Shown here piece after piece: positions 49,309-60,588 of a stretch of DNA of 64,000 nt (its first letter is position 1; each line of letters opens with the position of its first letter). Both the position numbers and the translations under genes were made by a program. The DNA comes from Actinomycetaceae bacterium (GTDB lineage Bacteria > Actinomycetota > Actinomycetes > Actinomycetales > Actinomycetaceae): NCBI GenBank assembly GCA_030527545.1, contig JAUNAP010000001.1, forward strand, positions 1-64,000. The letters are read 5' to 3'. Under the pieces are notes generated by a model that made no database searches, was not told the DNA's origin, and saw nothing but the letters and a program-made list of their open reading frames with translations.

Positions 49309-50622
49309 CTAGCCCGCTGGGTGGTAGTAGAGCGAGGGATCGAGGGTTCCGTCGCGGAAGGCCTGCCAAAAGCCGGGTGCCTTGGCAGGGTCGATCTGCA
49401 CCATGGAACCGTGGACTCCGTCGCGATAGTTGAGTGACGACAGCGGGGGCGCGCCCGTGAGACCCGCAGACTGTGCCTTGCGATAATTCCAGGCGAGGAG
49501 TCCCAAAGACGTCACCCCGGTGTCGGGGTCGGTGAGCAGCGATGTGGCCACCGCTTTGCCGAGGGAGCGCTGAGTCACCGGATTGAGCGCCGAGGAGGGG
49601 CTCAGTGCCGTATTGACGACCTTGTCGATGACCTGACGCTGTCGCTCGGCTCGCCCGATGTCGCCTTTGGGATCCTGGTAGCGCATGCGCGAGAAGGCGA
49701 GTGCCGTCTGCCCGTCGACCGTGTGACACCCGGGGGACCACGTGAGGCCCGACTTGGGGTCGTCGACGGTGAGATCTGAGCACAGTTCGACTCCGCCGAC
49801 GGCGTCGACGATTTTCGTGACCGCACCCATGGACACCTCGACGTAGTGGTCGACCTTCGTGCCGGTCAACTGCTCGACTGTCGCCACGAGCAGTTGGGGT
49901 CCGCCTAGGGAATAGGCGGCATTGAGTTTGTTGAGTCCCTTACCTGGGATCGTGACGGCGGAGTCACGCGGCAAAGACACGATTGAGGCTTGACCGTTGA
50001 CCCGGCGTACGAGCAGGAGCGAGTCGGTCCTCGCGCCCTCGGTGGTCGGGTCGACGATACCGCCGTCCGAGCCGTCTGAACGCCGGTCTGAGCCCGCGAT
50101 CAGCCACGTGGTTCCGCTTGTGGAGGGAGCACCGGAGAGGGCATCGACGTGGCTGATCTGGCCGTTTGCCCACGACAGCAGGTAGGCCGGCCAGGCGAGG
50201 AGGACGAGCAGGAGCACGACGGGAAGGATAAGGGGCCAGCGTCTTCCACGTCGCTTATTCCGTGTCGGAGGGGTCCGTGGCGCCACGGGCGGACGCGACG
50301 TGCGATGCTCGGGCGGTACAGGCGTGGGGCGGGGTGAGCGCGGAGCGAAGGCCGGCGGTGCGGAACGTGGCGCACTCGAGTGGGAAGCGGCACCCTGGCT
50401 CGCCGAAGGTGATCGCGCGGGCCGCGGCGAGGGAGGAAAAGATGGCGGCATTGCCGCCGCGGCGGAGTCGTCGTGGCGCTCTCGCTTGCGCCGAGGGGGG
50501 ATGGAAGGGGGAGCCTCGTCTCGATTGTGCGCCGGGGTGGGACGAAGATTGTCCGACTCGCGGCGGGATGGGCGTTGGCGTGGAGTCGACGGTGGGATCG
50601 ACGGCGGCAATTGTTGAGGCAT
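49309..50622 (-). CDS. LytR-CpsA-Psr (LCP) ligase with long proline-rich N-terminal tail
   Basis: Membrane-anchored LCP phosphotransferase of 437 residues. Residues 1-125 are cytoplasmic, Pro/Arg/Ser-rich, with repeated PPSIPP-type units (PPSIPPS, PPSIPPRRKR, PPSFPPSPR). A single helix follows (PLILPVVLLLVLLAWPAYLL). The LCP domain has LPRDSAVTIPGKG, LVATVEQLTGTKVDHYVEV and the arginine-containing FSRMRYQDPKGDIGRAERQR. LCP enzymes transfer glycans from undecaprenyl pyrophosphate to peptidoglycan. The ATG at 50622 has an AGGAGGG Shine-Dalgarno. It follows another LCP gene by 8 nt. Confidence 0.92.
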   Translation of the reverse strand: MPQQLPPSIPPSTPRQRPSRRESDNLRPTPAHNRDEAPPSIPPRRKRERHDDSAAAAMPPSFPPSPRPARSPSASQGAASHSSAPRSAPPAFAPRSPRPTPVPPEHRTSRPPVAPRTPPTRNKRRGRRWPLILPVVLLLVLLAWPAYLLSWANGQISHVDALSGAPSTSGTTWLIAGSDRRSDGSDGGIVDPTTEGARTDSLLLVRRVNGQASIVSLPRDSAVTIPGKGLNKLNAAYSLGGPQLLVATVEQLTGTKVDHYVEVSMGAVTKIVDAVGGVELCSDLTVDDPKSGLTWSPGCHTVDGQTALAFSRMRYQDPKGDIGRAERQRQVIDKVVNTALSPSSALNPVTQRSLGKAVATSLLTDPDTGVTSLGLLAWNYRKAQSAGLTGAPPLSSLNYRDGVHGSMVQIDPAKAPGFWQAFRDGTLDPSLYYHPAG

Positions 50623-50630
50623 GGACCCTC

Positions 50631-51905
50631 CTAGCCCTTCGGCTCGCACTCGAGGCGGGCTTTTTCAACCGGGTCGACGCTGGGCGCGGTAGCGGACGGC
50701 GTGGGCGTCGAGTGCGAGGGTGCCTGGGAATCGTGCGAGGCGGACTCGGGAGCTCGGGTGGTCTCCTTCGCTTCGGCAGTGGAATCCGGGCCGCTGGTCG
50801 TGAACTCATTCCCCGCAAGGTCCTTCACATCGAGGCCCGCGGGAAGGTCTCGATCATTCTTGAGCGCCTGCCAAAGAGCGGGAGCACGTTCATCGAGGAC
50901 GACCCGATTGAGGTCGGCCGGATCCTGCCCGATCGGGGCGGATAGGAAAAGCATCTTGTGCGGATCGATCCCCTGAAGGGAATACGCCAGTCCCGTCAGC
51001 GTCGAGAGGTTCGACAGCGACGACGAGGTTGTCAGGGACGACAGGCCCGCGCGGGCGAACTTATAGAGCTCGGGTACAGACGTGAGAAGGTTCTTGGACA
51101 GGGCCTCGCGCACCATGACAGAAACGACGTGCTGCTGACGCTTCATGCGCTGGGTGTCGGAGCCGTCTCCGCCCTTCACGCCGTGGCGAACGCGCGCGTA
51201 TTTCAGCGCCATCTGCCCGTCCATCGTGTAGCAGCCCGCGTCGATGTCGAGGTCGACGTGCCAGTCGTTGATGGGGCTGTCGACGTAGACGCGGATCCCG
51301 CCGAGGGCGTCAACCATGGAACGGAAACCGTTGAAGTCGACGAGAACGTAGTCGTCGATGTGCAGGCCCGTCATCTTCTCGACGGTCATGATCGTGCACG
51401 CGATCGCGGCGTCGCGGTTGCCAGCGGATCCGCCATAGGCAAAGGCCCAGTTGAATTGGCCCCGCTGGGCCTGGGTGTGTTTGCCGTTGCCGAGCGGACA
51501 CGAGGGAATGTTGACCATGGTGTCGCGTGCGAGCGAGACGACATTGACGTGTTTTCGATCGCGCGAGATGTGGGCGATCATCGTCGTGTCCGAGCGATCC
51601 GTCTCATCGTCGGTCTGGTCGATGGCGTTACCTTCGCCTTTACGAGTGTCGGTACCCAAAACGAGGATGTTGAGGGCGCGTCCTTCGTAGGAGTCCACCG
51701 GCTTGCGTTCGAGGAGGGCATCGGCGTTCGAGATGTTGACCGATCCTTGCAGGTCGTGAAACGCCAGACCCGCACCCGTGCCGAGGAAGAGGACGACACC
51801 GACGATCGCCGCGCCGAGGCGCCAGGGCCACATCTTGCGCGGAGGGGCGGAGAGGTAGTGCTGTGGCGCCATGCGCGGCCGTTTCGATGAGTGCGCTCGT
51901 GCCAT
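50631..51905 (-). CDS. LytR-CpsA-Psr (LCP) ligase
   Basis: LCP-family enzyme of 424 residues. A short cytoplasmic basic start precedes one helix (WRLGAAIVGVVLFLGTGAGL). The LCP core shows ILVLGTDTRKGEG, SLARDTMVNIPSC, MTVEKMTGLHIDDYVLVDFN and ALKYARVRHGVKGGDGSDTQR with the pyrophosphate-binding arginines. The C-terminal 75 residues are a low-complexity Ser/Thr/Pro linker. It is expected to attach polysaccharide to peptidoglycan on the outside. First gene of the leftward LCP - LCP - GtrA - DUF6541 operon, divergent from a GT2 gene. Confidence 0.94.
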   Translation of the reverse strand: MARAHSSKRPRMAPQHYLSAPPRKMWPWRLGAAIVGVVLFLGTGAGLAFHDLQGSVNISNADALLERKPVDSYEGRALNILVLGTDTRKGEGNAIDQTDDETDRSDTTMIAHISRDRKHVNVVSLARDTMVNIPSCPLGNGKHTQAQRGQFNWAFAYGGSAGNRDAAIACTIMTVEKMTGLHIDDYVLVDFNGFRSMVDALGGIRVYVDSPINDWHVDLDIDAGCYTMDGQMALKYARVRHGVKGGDGSDTQRMKRQQHVVSVMVREALSKNLLTSVPELYKFARAGLSSLTTSSSLSNLSTLTGLAYSLQGIDPHKMLFLSAPIGQDPADLNRVVLDERAPALWQALKNDRDLPAGLDVKDLAGNEFTTSGPDSTAEAKETTRAPESASHDSQAPSHSTPTPSATAPSVDPVEKARLECEPKG

Positions 51906-52018
51906 CGATCCTCTTTCCTAACGACAATGCTTCCCCTAGCCTACGCTGTGGGCCGGCCCCACGCCCCGGACTAACGGCAGTGTTGGCGTGGACGCGACCG
52001 CCGATCCCTGGAGGACCT

Positions 52019-52990
52019 ATGCTTGAGGGCGTGAGTGTGACATCCGCCCGCCCGCGTATCGCCGCCGTCGTCGTGTGCTGGAACCGCTGCGATCTGCTGC
52101 CCGACGTCCTTGACGCGCTGGCGTGCCAGACCCGCCCGCTCGATGCCATCGTCGCCGTCGACAATGCTTCGAGCGACGACACGCCTCGGGTCCTCGCGCA
52201 GCATCCGGCTCCTACGTGCATCGTGACGACACCGCGCAACCTGGGTGGCGCCGGAGGCTTCGCTGCGGGCATCGCCGCGGCGCTCGAAGACGGCGCCGAT
52301 CTGGTGTGGATCATGGACGACGATACGGTTCCAGCCCCGGATGCTCTCGCCGCTTTGGAGGCGGCGCGGGAGAGCTACCGCGGGCAACCGGCGCTCCTTG
52401 CCGCGCGGGCTGACTGGATCGATGGCCGCGAGCACCCCATGAACCGGCCGCGCTATCGGCCCTGGCTCAATCGCGGATCGCGGATCGCGGCGGCGAGAAT
52501 CGGGGCGAGACCCGTTCGCACGGCCTCCTTCGTGGCCGTCCTTATCGATGCCCGTGCCATTCGCGAAGAAGGCCTGCCCGAGGCCGCCTATTTCTTGTGG
52601 AACGACGATTTCGAATACACGGGCCGCTTGCTGCGTCGCCGCGTTGGGCTCTACGTTCCCCGCGCCCGCGTTGAGCATCGGACGCGCACTTTCGGTAATT
52701 CGACGGCAGATCCGGGGCCGCGCTTCGTCAACGAGGTGCGAAACAAGATGTGGACGTTCACCCGCTCGCCGGCTTTCGGTCCGCTCGATCGCGTCGCCTT
52801 CGCGGGAGCGACCGCGCTGAGGTGGATGCGTCTCCTCGCGCGTTCGCCTCAGCGTCGCCAGCACCTGTCTCGCCTGTACGAGGGCGTGTGCGAGGGGATG
52901 AGGGCCCCAGCCCCCACGGTGGACGTGCTTGCCGAAACCCCCGTAGCCGAAGCAGTGCGGAGCATCGAAGAAGGAGCGGGACGTGTGTGA
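52019..52990 (+). CDS. GT2 glycosyltransferase, GlfT1-like
   Basis: Family 2 transferase of 323 residues. Motifs: AAVVVCWNRCDLLPDVLDAL, VDNASSDDTPRVL, RNLGGAGGFAAGIAAALEDG and the metal site WIMDDDTVP. The NLGGAGGF plus DDD combination is typical of the rhamnosyl/galactofuranosyl transferase group that includes mycobacterial GlfT1. Nearby glf and Wzm/Wzt genes support a Galf role. The ATG at 52019 has GGAGG 4 nt upstream; a GTG a few codons later is possible. It overlaps the next gene by 8 nt. The actual sugar is inferred. Confidence 0.87.
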   Translation: MLEGVSVTSARPRIAAVVVCWNRCDLLPDVLDALACQTRPLDAIVAVDNASSDDTPRVLAQHPAPTCIVTTPRNLGGAGGFAAGIAAALEDGADLVWIMDDDTVPAPDALAALEAARESYRGQPALLAARADWIDGREHPMNRPRYRPWLNRGSRIAAARIGARPVRTASFVAVLIDARAIREEGLPEAAYFLWNDDFEYTGRLLRRRVGLYVPRARVEHRTRTFGNSTADPGPRFVNEVRNKMWTFTRSPAFGPLDRVAFAGATALRWMRLLARSPQRRQHLSRLYEGVCEGMRAPAPTVDVLAETPVAEAVRSIEEGAGRV

Positions 52991-53795
52991 GTTCAGCGTT
53001 GTCATGCCTGTCTACGCTCGCGACCGCGCCGACCACGTCCGTCGCGCGCTCGCATCGGTGACCACCGAACAGACCCTCAAGCCTGCGGAGGTGGTCGTAG
53101 TCAGCGACGGCCCAATCGGGGCGGACGTCGAGGCCGTCATCACTGGCCACGAGCTAGTGCGCCTCGTGCGTTTGGAAACAAACCAGGGACTCACCGCCGC
53201 CCTCAACGCCGGGCTGAGGGCATGTCGTCACGATATCGTGGCCCGCCAAGACGCCGATGACATTTCTTTGCCCGAACGCTTTGAGCGGCAGGTCCCTCTT
53301 GTCGCCGCCGGATACGACCTCGTGGGCAGCGACATCACCGAATTCACTTCGACACCCGATGAGCCGGGCGAACGCCGGTATATGCCACGAACAGCGAGCG
53401 AGATTCGGGCCGCCCTTCCCCTACGGGACCCGTTTAACCACCCTAGCGTCGTCTACAGGGCTGGCGCGGTTCGCGCGGTCGGCGGCTACGATGGCCCGGC
53501 ACGCATGGAGGACTATTGGCTCTTTGCCCGGATGGTCGCTGCTGGATGCGCCTGCGTCAACGTGGCCGATTCGCTCGTGGCCTACCGCGTAGGCGACGGC
53601 GCGTATGCGCGGCGTGGGGGTCTCGACCTGTTACGCACGGAACTGGCCATGCAGGCGCGGCTGCGTCACCTCGGGGTGACGTCGTGGTCGCAGTGGCTAC
53701 GCAACTGCTTGGTTCGCGGCGGCTACCGCCTCGTCCCCGCGCAACTTCGACGCGTCATTTATCGAACGATCGGGCTTCGACGGATCTTCCGTTAA
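52983..53795 (+). CDS. GT2 glycosyltransferase
   Basis: Family 2 enzyme of 270 residues. The opening FSVVMPVYARDRADHVRRAL, VVVSDGPIGADVEAVI and the DxD-type ARQDADDISLPERF followed by DPFNHPSVVYR and YWLFARMVAAG are typical of polysaccharide-chain transferases (WcaA-like). No membrane helix. The GTG start overlaps the GlfT1-like gene by 8 nt. Probably adds one residue of the envelope glycan in the cytoplasm. Donor unknown. Confidence 0.87.
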   Translation: MCEFSVVMPVYARDRADHVRRALASVTTEQTLKPAEVVVVSDGPIGADVEAVITGHELVRLVRLETNQGLTAALNAGLRACRHDIVARQDADDISLPERFERQVPLVAAGYDLVGSDITEFTSTPDEPGERRYMPRTASEIRAALPLRDPFNHPSVVYRAGAVRAVGGYDGPARMEDYWLFARMVAAGCACVNVADSLVAYRVGDGAYARRGGLDLLRTELAMQARLRHLGVTSWSQWLRNCLVRGGYRLVPAQLRRVIYRTIGLRRIFR

Positions 53796-53825
53796 CGCTC
53801 GAACGGCGCGTGGGTGCTCGTCCGT

Positions 53826-55921
<2,096 letters not shown>

Positions 55922-55923
55922 CT

Positions 55924-56664
55924 ATGGCTGAGAAAGCGAGTGACGTCGTCATCCGCGCCGACGACATCGTCAAGGACTTCACGCTGCGCAATACTCACAC
56001 GCTCAAGGAGATGCTCGTGTGGCGGTTGAGCGGGCGTAGCGCGGACATGCACAACCGATTCCGTGCGATCGATCACGTGTCTTTCGATTTGTGTAAGGGC
56101 GAAACCGTGGGGCTCATCGGCTTCAACGGGTCGGGCAAGTCGACGATGCTCAAGATGCTCTCGGGAGTCATGCGACCGAGTTCGGGCAGCGTGTCGGTGC
56201 GAGGACGAGTAGCCGGCCTCATCGAGGTTGGCGCCGGTTTTCACCCCGACTTGACCGGCCGGGAGAACGTCTTCCTCAACGGCGCGATTCTGGGCATGAG
56301 TGAACGTCAGATCGAGGATGCCTTTGACTCGATTGTCGCATTTTCGGAGATTGAGAATTTCATCGACACCGAGGTCAAGTTTTACTCCTCGGGCATGTTC
56401 TTGCGGTTGGCTTTTTCCGTGGCCGTCCACACGGATCCAGATATCTTCCTCATCGACGAGATCCTCGCGGTCGGCGACGAGCCGTTCCAAAAGAAATGTC
56501 TCGCCAAGATCGACGAGCTGCGAGGCCAAGGCAAGTCGCTCGTCATCGTCAGCCACGACCTCGACATGATGGAACGCTTCTGCGACCGCGGGATTCTGCT
56601 CGAGAAGGGCAAGAAGATCGTCGACGGTGACATTGCGGACGCGATTGCTCGCCTGCGAGGCTGA
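55924..56664 (+). CDS. ABC polysaccharide export ATPase (Wzt-like)
   Basis: ATPase of 246 residues. Walker A is IGFNGSGKSTMLKML, the Q-loop side reads GLIEVGAGFHPDLTGREN (a hallmark of Wzt/TagH), the signature is FYSSGMFLRLAFS and Walker B is IFLIDEILAVGD. The C-terminus ends soon after the nucleotide-binding domain, so it lacks the carbohydrate-binding domain that in some Wzt proteins selects capped O-antigen. Export should therefore not depend on a terminal cap. It pairs with the permease encoded 2 nt upstream. Confidence 0.94.
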   Translation: MAEKASDVVIRADDIVKDFTLRNTHTLKEMLVWRLSGRSADMHNRFRAIDHVSFDLCKGETVGLIGFNGSGKSTMLKMLSGVMRPSSGSVSVRGRVAGLIEVGAGFHPDLTGRENVFLNGAILGMSERQIEDAFDSIVAFSEIENFIDTEVKFYSSGMFLRLAFSVAVHTDPDIFLIDEILAVGDEPFQKKCLAKIDELRGQGKSLVIVSHDLDMMERFCDRGILLEKGKKIVDGDIADAIARLRG

Positions 56665-56667
56665 ATC

Positions 56668-58620
56668 GTGCAGATCCTCCAGTGGCTCCTCGCCGCATGT
56701 GCCCTAGCAATCATTCTCGTGGCACCCGGTTACGCCCTCGCCCGGTGGATGCGTGAGGGCCGAGACGTCGCGCTCGCTCTCGCCCCGGCCATCTCGGTTG
56801 CTCTCATCACCGGCGCGGGGATCGTCTTTTCTTTGGCCGGTATCTCGTGGTGGCCGCCGACGGTCGTTGGCGGCCTCGCGGCGGTGACTTGCTTCGCCGG
56901 ATGGCGGGCGCGCCGGCGGGCGCGGGCCCGGGCGCGCTTGACGTGCCCGGCGTGGGCTGTTGGCGCCTGGGGAGGAGGCGCGCTCGCTAGCATCGTCATG
57001 CTCGCTGTCTATTGGCGCGGAACGGGAGGGTTCTCGCGTTTTCCGCAGACATACGATGCGCCTTTCCATTTCAACTCGATCGTGAGGATCGTGGAGACCG
57101 GGGACGCGTCGATTCTCCATATGGGACGCCTTGTTGGCGGTGGCTACTATCCCGGTGGGTGGCACGACGTCGTCAGCCTCGTCGCCTACTACCTTCCCGC
57201 TATGGAGGCAACCCACGTCGCCGTCGTCGTTGTTTTCGCTCTCACTGCCTGCGCGAGTGCGATTACGGCGCACAGGCTTGTTCCAGGCTCGATCGCCGCG
57301 CCTGCGTGTGCCGCGATCGCGTCGGCCTGCTTCGCTGCCTTTCCCTACCGCTTGGCCGCCTATGGGACGCTCTATCCGAATCTCTTCGCCTACGTCCTCA
57401 TGGCTGGTGTCGTCGCCCATCTTGTGTCGCTGCCGCCGCGCGTACGCGCCGGAGACGCGGGGCTGCGAGCCTGGATCATGCTCGGCATGGGAGTGTGCGG
57501 AATCGCATGTGCCCATCCCAACGGTGTCTTCGGTTTTCTCTTCTTCCTCGTTCCGGCGCTGGTGGCTATCAGCTTGTCCTGGCTGGGAGCGCAGCGACCG
57601 CGCGGGTGGGACGCCGTTGTCTCGCTCGTGTGGCCCCTCGGCATGCTTGCGGCAGGATACCTCGTCAGCCAGTCGGTGATCGTGCGTTCGGTTGCGACGT
57701 GGGAGCCACGGTTCACGCTCAATGAGTTCTCGTGGGGAAAACTGCTGCTGTCGGTTCTCACCGATACTCAGTTCGCGTGGGAGAGGGGTTACGTTGACAC
57801 AGGATGGTGGCTCGCCGGAGGTGCTGCCATTGGCCTGATTGTCCTCGCTGGGCGCTCGCGCCAGCGCTGGTTCCTTGCCTGTGCAGTCTGCGTTGTCGCT
57901 TTCTTTGCAGTGTCCATGCGCGACGTGCCGGTGCTTCATGCTTTCGCCAAATTGTGGTACTTCGATCAGATACGCATCGGTTCGCTCTCGCCCGTCGCCC
58001 TCGCCCCGCTCGTCGGGATCGGCGTGGGAGCCGTCGCCGACTGGGGGGCGACGCTGGCGGCGCGCCGGTGGACGAGGACGAAACCGATCCTCGCCGTCGC
58101 CCTTGCTGGCGTTATCTTTGCTCTCTTGATTCCGGTGACTGACAAACTACACGTGGGAACCGCCCGCCAAGACATCTTCTATTCCTACTGGATCAGCGAT
58201 CGCATCGGCGAGAACGACAACAGCCTCTACGACACCCATGAGATCGACTTCCAGCGGCGACTCGACGACGTCCTCCCCGACGAATCGCTCGTCCTCGCCA
58301 ACCCCTATACAGGGGCCGTGTCGCTTCCTGCCCTCAGCGACAACAAGGTCGTCTTCCCGCATTTCAACGGCAAGTGGTCCGCCGATGAGCAAACGCTTGG
58401 CGAAAGCTTCAACCGCATCGGCGAGGACCCGCAGGTATGTCAAGCACTCGAGCGTCTCGGTGTCGACTATTTCTACTGGGACCCCCAAATCTTCTGGGTC
58501 GAAAACGGGCTGTACCTGTCCTATCCGGGGCTCGTATACACTCGCGAACTCGAGCCCTATCTGACCCCCGTCGCATCATCGGGAAAGGTTAAAGTGTGGA
58601 GGATCACAGGGTGTCGGTAA
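56668..58620 (+). CDS. DUF6541 multi-membrane protein (candidate GT-C glycosyltransferase)
   Basis: Membrane protein of 650 residues and paralogue of the protein at 46991. It shares QTYDAPFHFNSIVRI, GGYYPGGWHDVVSLV, AAYGTLYPNLFAYVLMAG and the C-terminal ANPYTGAVS...VVFPHFNG. About 12-14 helices precede an extracytoplasmic C-terminal domain of about 150 residues. The GTG start is 3 nt after wzt. The shared acidic loop motif and topology suggest a GT-C enzyme using a polyprenyl-phosphate sugar. Sequence differences from the first copy are large enough to suggest a different donor or acceptor. Confidence 0.82.
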   Translation: MQILQWLLAACALAIILVAPGYALARWMREGRDVALALAPAISVALITGAGIVFSLAGISWWPPTVVGGLAAVTCFAGWRARRRARARARLTCPAWAVGAWGGGALASIVMLAVYWRGTGGFSRFPQTYDAPFHFNSIVRIVETGDASILHMGRLVGGGYYPGGWHDVVSLVAYYLPAMEATHVAVVVVFALTACASAITAHRLVPGSIAAPACAAIASACFAAFPYRLAAYGTLYPNLFAYVLMAGVVAHLVSLPPRVRAGDAGLRAWIMLGMGVCGIACAHPNGVFGFLFFLVPALVAISLSWLGAQRPRGWDAVVSLVWPLGMLAAGYLVSQSVIVRSVATWEPRFTLNEFSWGKLLLSVLTDTQFAWERGYVDTGWWLAGGAAIGLIVLAGRSRQRWFLACAVCVVAFFAVSMRDVPVLHAFAKLWYFDQIRIGSLSPVALAPLVGIGVGAVADWGATLAARRWTRTKPILAVALAGVIFALLIPVTDKLHVGTARQDIFYSYWISDRIGENDNSLYDTHEIDFQRRLDDVLPDESLVLANPYTGAVSLPALSDNKVVFPHFNGKWSADEQTLGESFNRIGEDPQVCQALERLGVDYFYWDPQIFWVENGLYLSYPGLVYTRELEPYLTPVASSGKVKVWRITGCR

Positions 58621-59627
58621 GGCGCGTTTACATCGACTACATCAACGTCTTAGCGATGGTGTTCGTCATCTACCAACACACGAGAATCGCGTTTTACGAT
58701 CCCGTTGCCACACAGACGTATTGGGCCGAAATCGTCGTGTCGTCCGTCGCGGTGTGCGCCGTCCCACTTTTCCTCATGAATTCGGGGGCCAACCTCTTCG
58801 ACTACCTCGACCGCTACGATACGTGGACGTTCTTGCGCAAGCGCGCGCTCAAGATCGTCATTCCTTACCTCGTGTGGACGCAGGTGTATATCGCCGCCGA
58901 ATCGTTGCGGGGCAACATCGACGGCCTCGGCGGATGGTTCGAGGCGACCATCAACCCGGCACGGGTGTGCCCGCCCCTGTGGTACCTCGAAGTGCTCGTA
59001 GGGCTCTACCTGTTCGTGCCTGTGCTCGCCTACGCGCTCCAGGCCCTCGGGGAGGCACGGCGCACCGGTGCGACCTACCTGCTCGTTATCCTCGTCGTCG
59101 GGACGATGCTCCTGCCGCTCGTGAGGGTCCACGACGGAGCGATCCTGGGGCAGCTCAACGTGCCCGCCAGCGGCTACCTCGTGTTCATGGTCGCGGGATA
59201 CCTCCTATCGCGAAGTGAACCGAGCCTTGGCGTGCGCATTGGATCCTACGCGGCGGGCCTGGGCGGGATTGCCGCCTTCATCGTCCTCGGCAGCAAGTAT
59301 TCGCTCGCACATTCACCACTCGGCCCCTTTTTCGTCGGATACCTCACGTTCGGCACGCTCGCTACGTCGGCCGCGATCTTCATCGCCGCACAGCGCGTTC
59401 CCGTCGAGAGGTGGACGCGCGCATCGCGGGTCATTCGTTACCTATCTGGACTTACCTTTGGGATCTATCTCGTCCACTACGGAATCCTCGCGATCTTCCA
59501 GGCGCTACGTCCCATCGGTGGCGCCCTTGACGAGGCCGCCTACACGGCGGCCTGCTGGTGCCTCTCGGCGCTGCTCGTCGCAGGGGCACGCACAATCGGG
59601 CCGGTGCGGCGTTGGATCCTGCCGTAG
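58611..59627 (+). CDS. Acyltransferase 3 family membrane protein
   Basis: Integral membrane acyltransferase of 338 residues with about ten helices, without an SGNH domain. The start VYIDYINVLAMVFVIYQHTR holds the catalytic-type histidine, CAVPLFLMNSGANLF corresponds to the family FF-SG region and VIRYLSGLTFGIYLVHYGIL closes the domain. It resembles WecH-type O-acetyltransferases. The GTG at 58611 is placed by GGAGG (58598-58602) and overlaps the DUF6541 gene by 10 nt. Probably O-acetylates the exported glycan or its lipid-linked precursor. Confidence 0.87.
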   Translation: MSVRRVYIDYINVLAMVFVIYQHTRIAFYDPVATQTYWAEIVVSSVAVCAVPLFLMNSGANLFDYLDRYDTWTFLRKRALKIVIPYLVWTQVYIAAESLRGNIDGLGGWFEATINPARVCPPLWYLEVLVGLYLFVPVLAYALQALGEARRTGATYLLVILVVGTMLLPLVRVHDGAILGQLNVPASGYLVFMVAGYLLSRSEPSLGVRIGSYAAGLGGIAAFIVLGSKYSLAHSPLGPFFVGYLTFGTLATSAAIFIAAQRVPVERWTRASRVIRYLSGLTFGIYLVHYGILAIFQALRPIGGALDEAAYTAACWCLSALLVAGARTIGPVRRWILP

Positions 59628-59654
59628 GTGAAACCGCCTGGGAACCGACGGCAC

Positions 59655-59660
59655 TATGCT
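59655..59660 (+). promoter_or_regulatory. Putative -10 box of the distal GT2 - DUF6020 run
   Basis: TATGCT predicts a start near 59667, a 21-nt leader and an AAGGGGAG Shine-Dalgarno before the ATG at 59688. It may allow separate expression of the last three genes. Confidence 0.4.
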
Positions 59661-59687
59661 GGAGATACGACTACTGAAGGGGAGAAG

Positions 59688-60587
59688 ATGAAGATCGCGG
59701 CAATCGTCGTCACCTACAACAGGCTCGAGCTGCTCAAAAAGGCGCTCGCGGCCGTCGAGGCGCAAGAGCGCACGCTCGATCTTCTCGTGATTGTCGACAA
59801 CGCCTCCACCGACGGAACCGCGGACTACCTGGCGTCGCGGCCATACCGGCAGGCAACAAAAGTCCGCACGATGAAGGAGAACACTGGCGGCGCTGGCGGT
59901 TTCTTCGCCGGGATGAGCGCGGCCTACGAGGCGGGGGCCGACGCCATGTGGATCATGGACGATGACACTGCGCCGCGCCCCGATGCGCTGGGCGAGCTTG
60001 AAAACGCCCTTGTCGACGCGACCGACTTCTACGGCGCGATGCCGGCCTACGCGTCCTCGCTCGTCGTATGGGCTGGCGACGGCGAGGCCTGTCAGATGAA
60101 CTTCCCGACCGCCAAGTGGGGGTGGGTCGCGCCCCTGGCTCGCGGTAAGTCCTACACGACCCTCGACTGCACGTCGTTTGTTTCCTGCCTCGTCACCCGT
60201 GAGGCCATCGAGGCTTGCGGTTTCCCCTACCCCGAGTACTTCATTTGGTTCGATGACGCCGAATACACCTATCGTTTGTCGAAGTGGAGGGCCGGTATCT
60301 TCGTGCCTAGTTCGGTCGCCGACCACATGATGCCGGCGAATTCCGCGGCCTTTTGGGGGGAGGTCAACGACTCATCGCTGTGGAAGTACGCCCACGGTGC
60401 CCGTAACCAGGTCTCGGCGGGGCTGTCGCTGCGACGCCTCGACATTCTCGCCTCCCTGGCGCAAAACCTCATCGCCCAGGTCGGGCTCAATCGCGACATG
60501 CCGCTCCACCTGAAGTTCGCGCTGCTCAAGGCCGCGTGTTCGGGACTGGTGTTCCAGCCGAAGCGTCGCTTCCCGGTGGAGGACTAG
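59688..60587 (+). CDS. GT2 glycosyltransferase, GlfT1-like
   Basis: Family 2 enzyme of 299 residues. It shows AAIVVTYNRLELLKKALAAV, IVDNASTDGTADYLA, NTGGAGGFFAGMSAAYEAG and the metal site WIMDDDTAPRPDAL, the same TGGAGGF plus DDD pattern as the gene at 52019. The C-terminal YFIWFDDAEYTYRL is the predicted catalytic acid region. The ATG at 59688 is fixed by its Shine-Dalgarno; the frame is open to 59628. Two such enzymes in one locus would suit a galactofuran initiator and elongator or two alternating linkages. Sugar specificity is inferred. Confidence 0.87.
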   Translation: MKIAAIVVTYNRLELLKKALAAVEAQERTLDLLVIVDNASTDGTADYLASRPYRQATKVRTMKENTGGAGGFFAGMSAAYEAGADAMWIMDDDTAPRPDALGELENALVDATDFYGAMPAYASSLVVWAGDGEACQMNFPTAKWGWVAPLARGKSYTTLDCTSFVSCLVTREAIEACGFPYPEYFIWFDDAEYTYRLSKWRAGIFVPSSVADHMMPANSAAFWGEVNDSSLWKYAHGARNQVSAGLSLRRLDILASLAQNLIAQVGLNRDMPLHLKFALLKAACSGLVFQPKRRFPVED

Positions 60588-60588
60588 C

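Noticed and set aside
52470-52500. Short tandem repeat of GCGGATC inside the GlfT1-like gene
   Set aside because: Only two to three copies, in frame, encoding ordinary Arg/Gly/Ser/Ile codons; no sign of a regulatory or mobile repeat.
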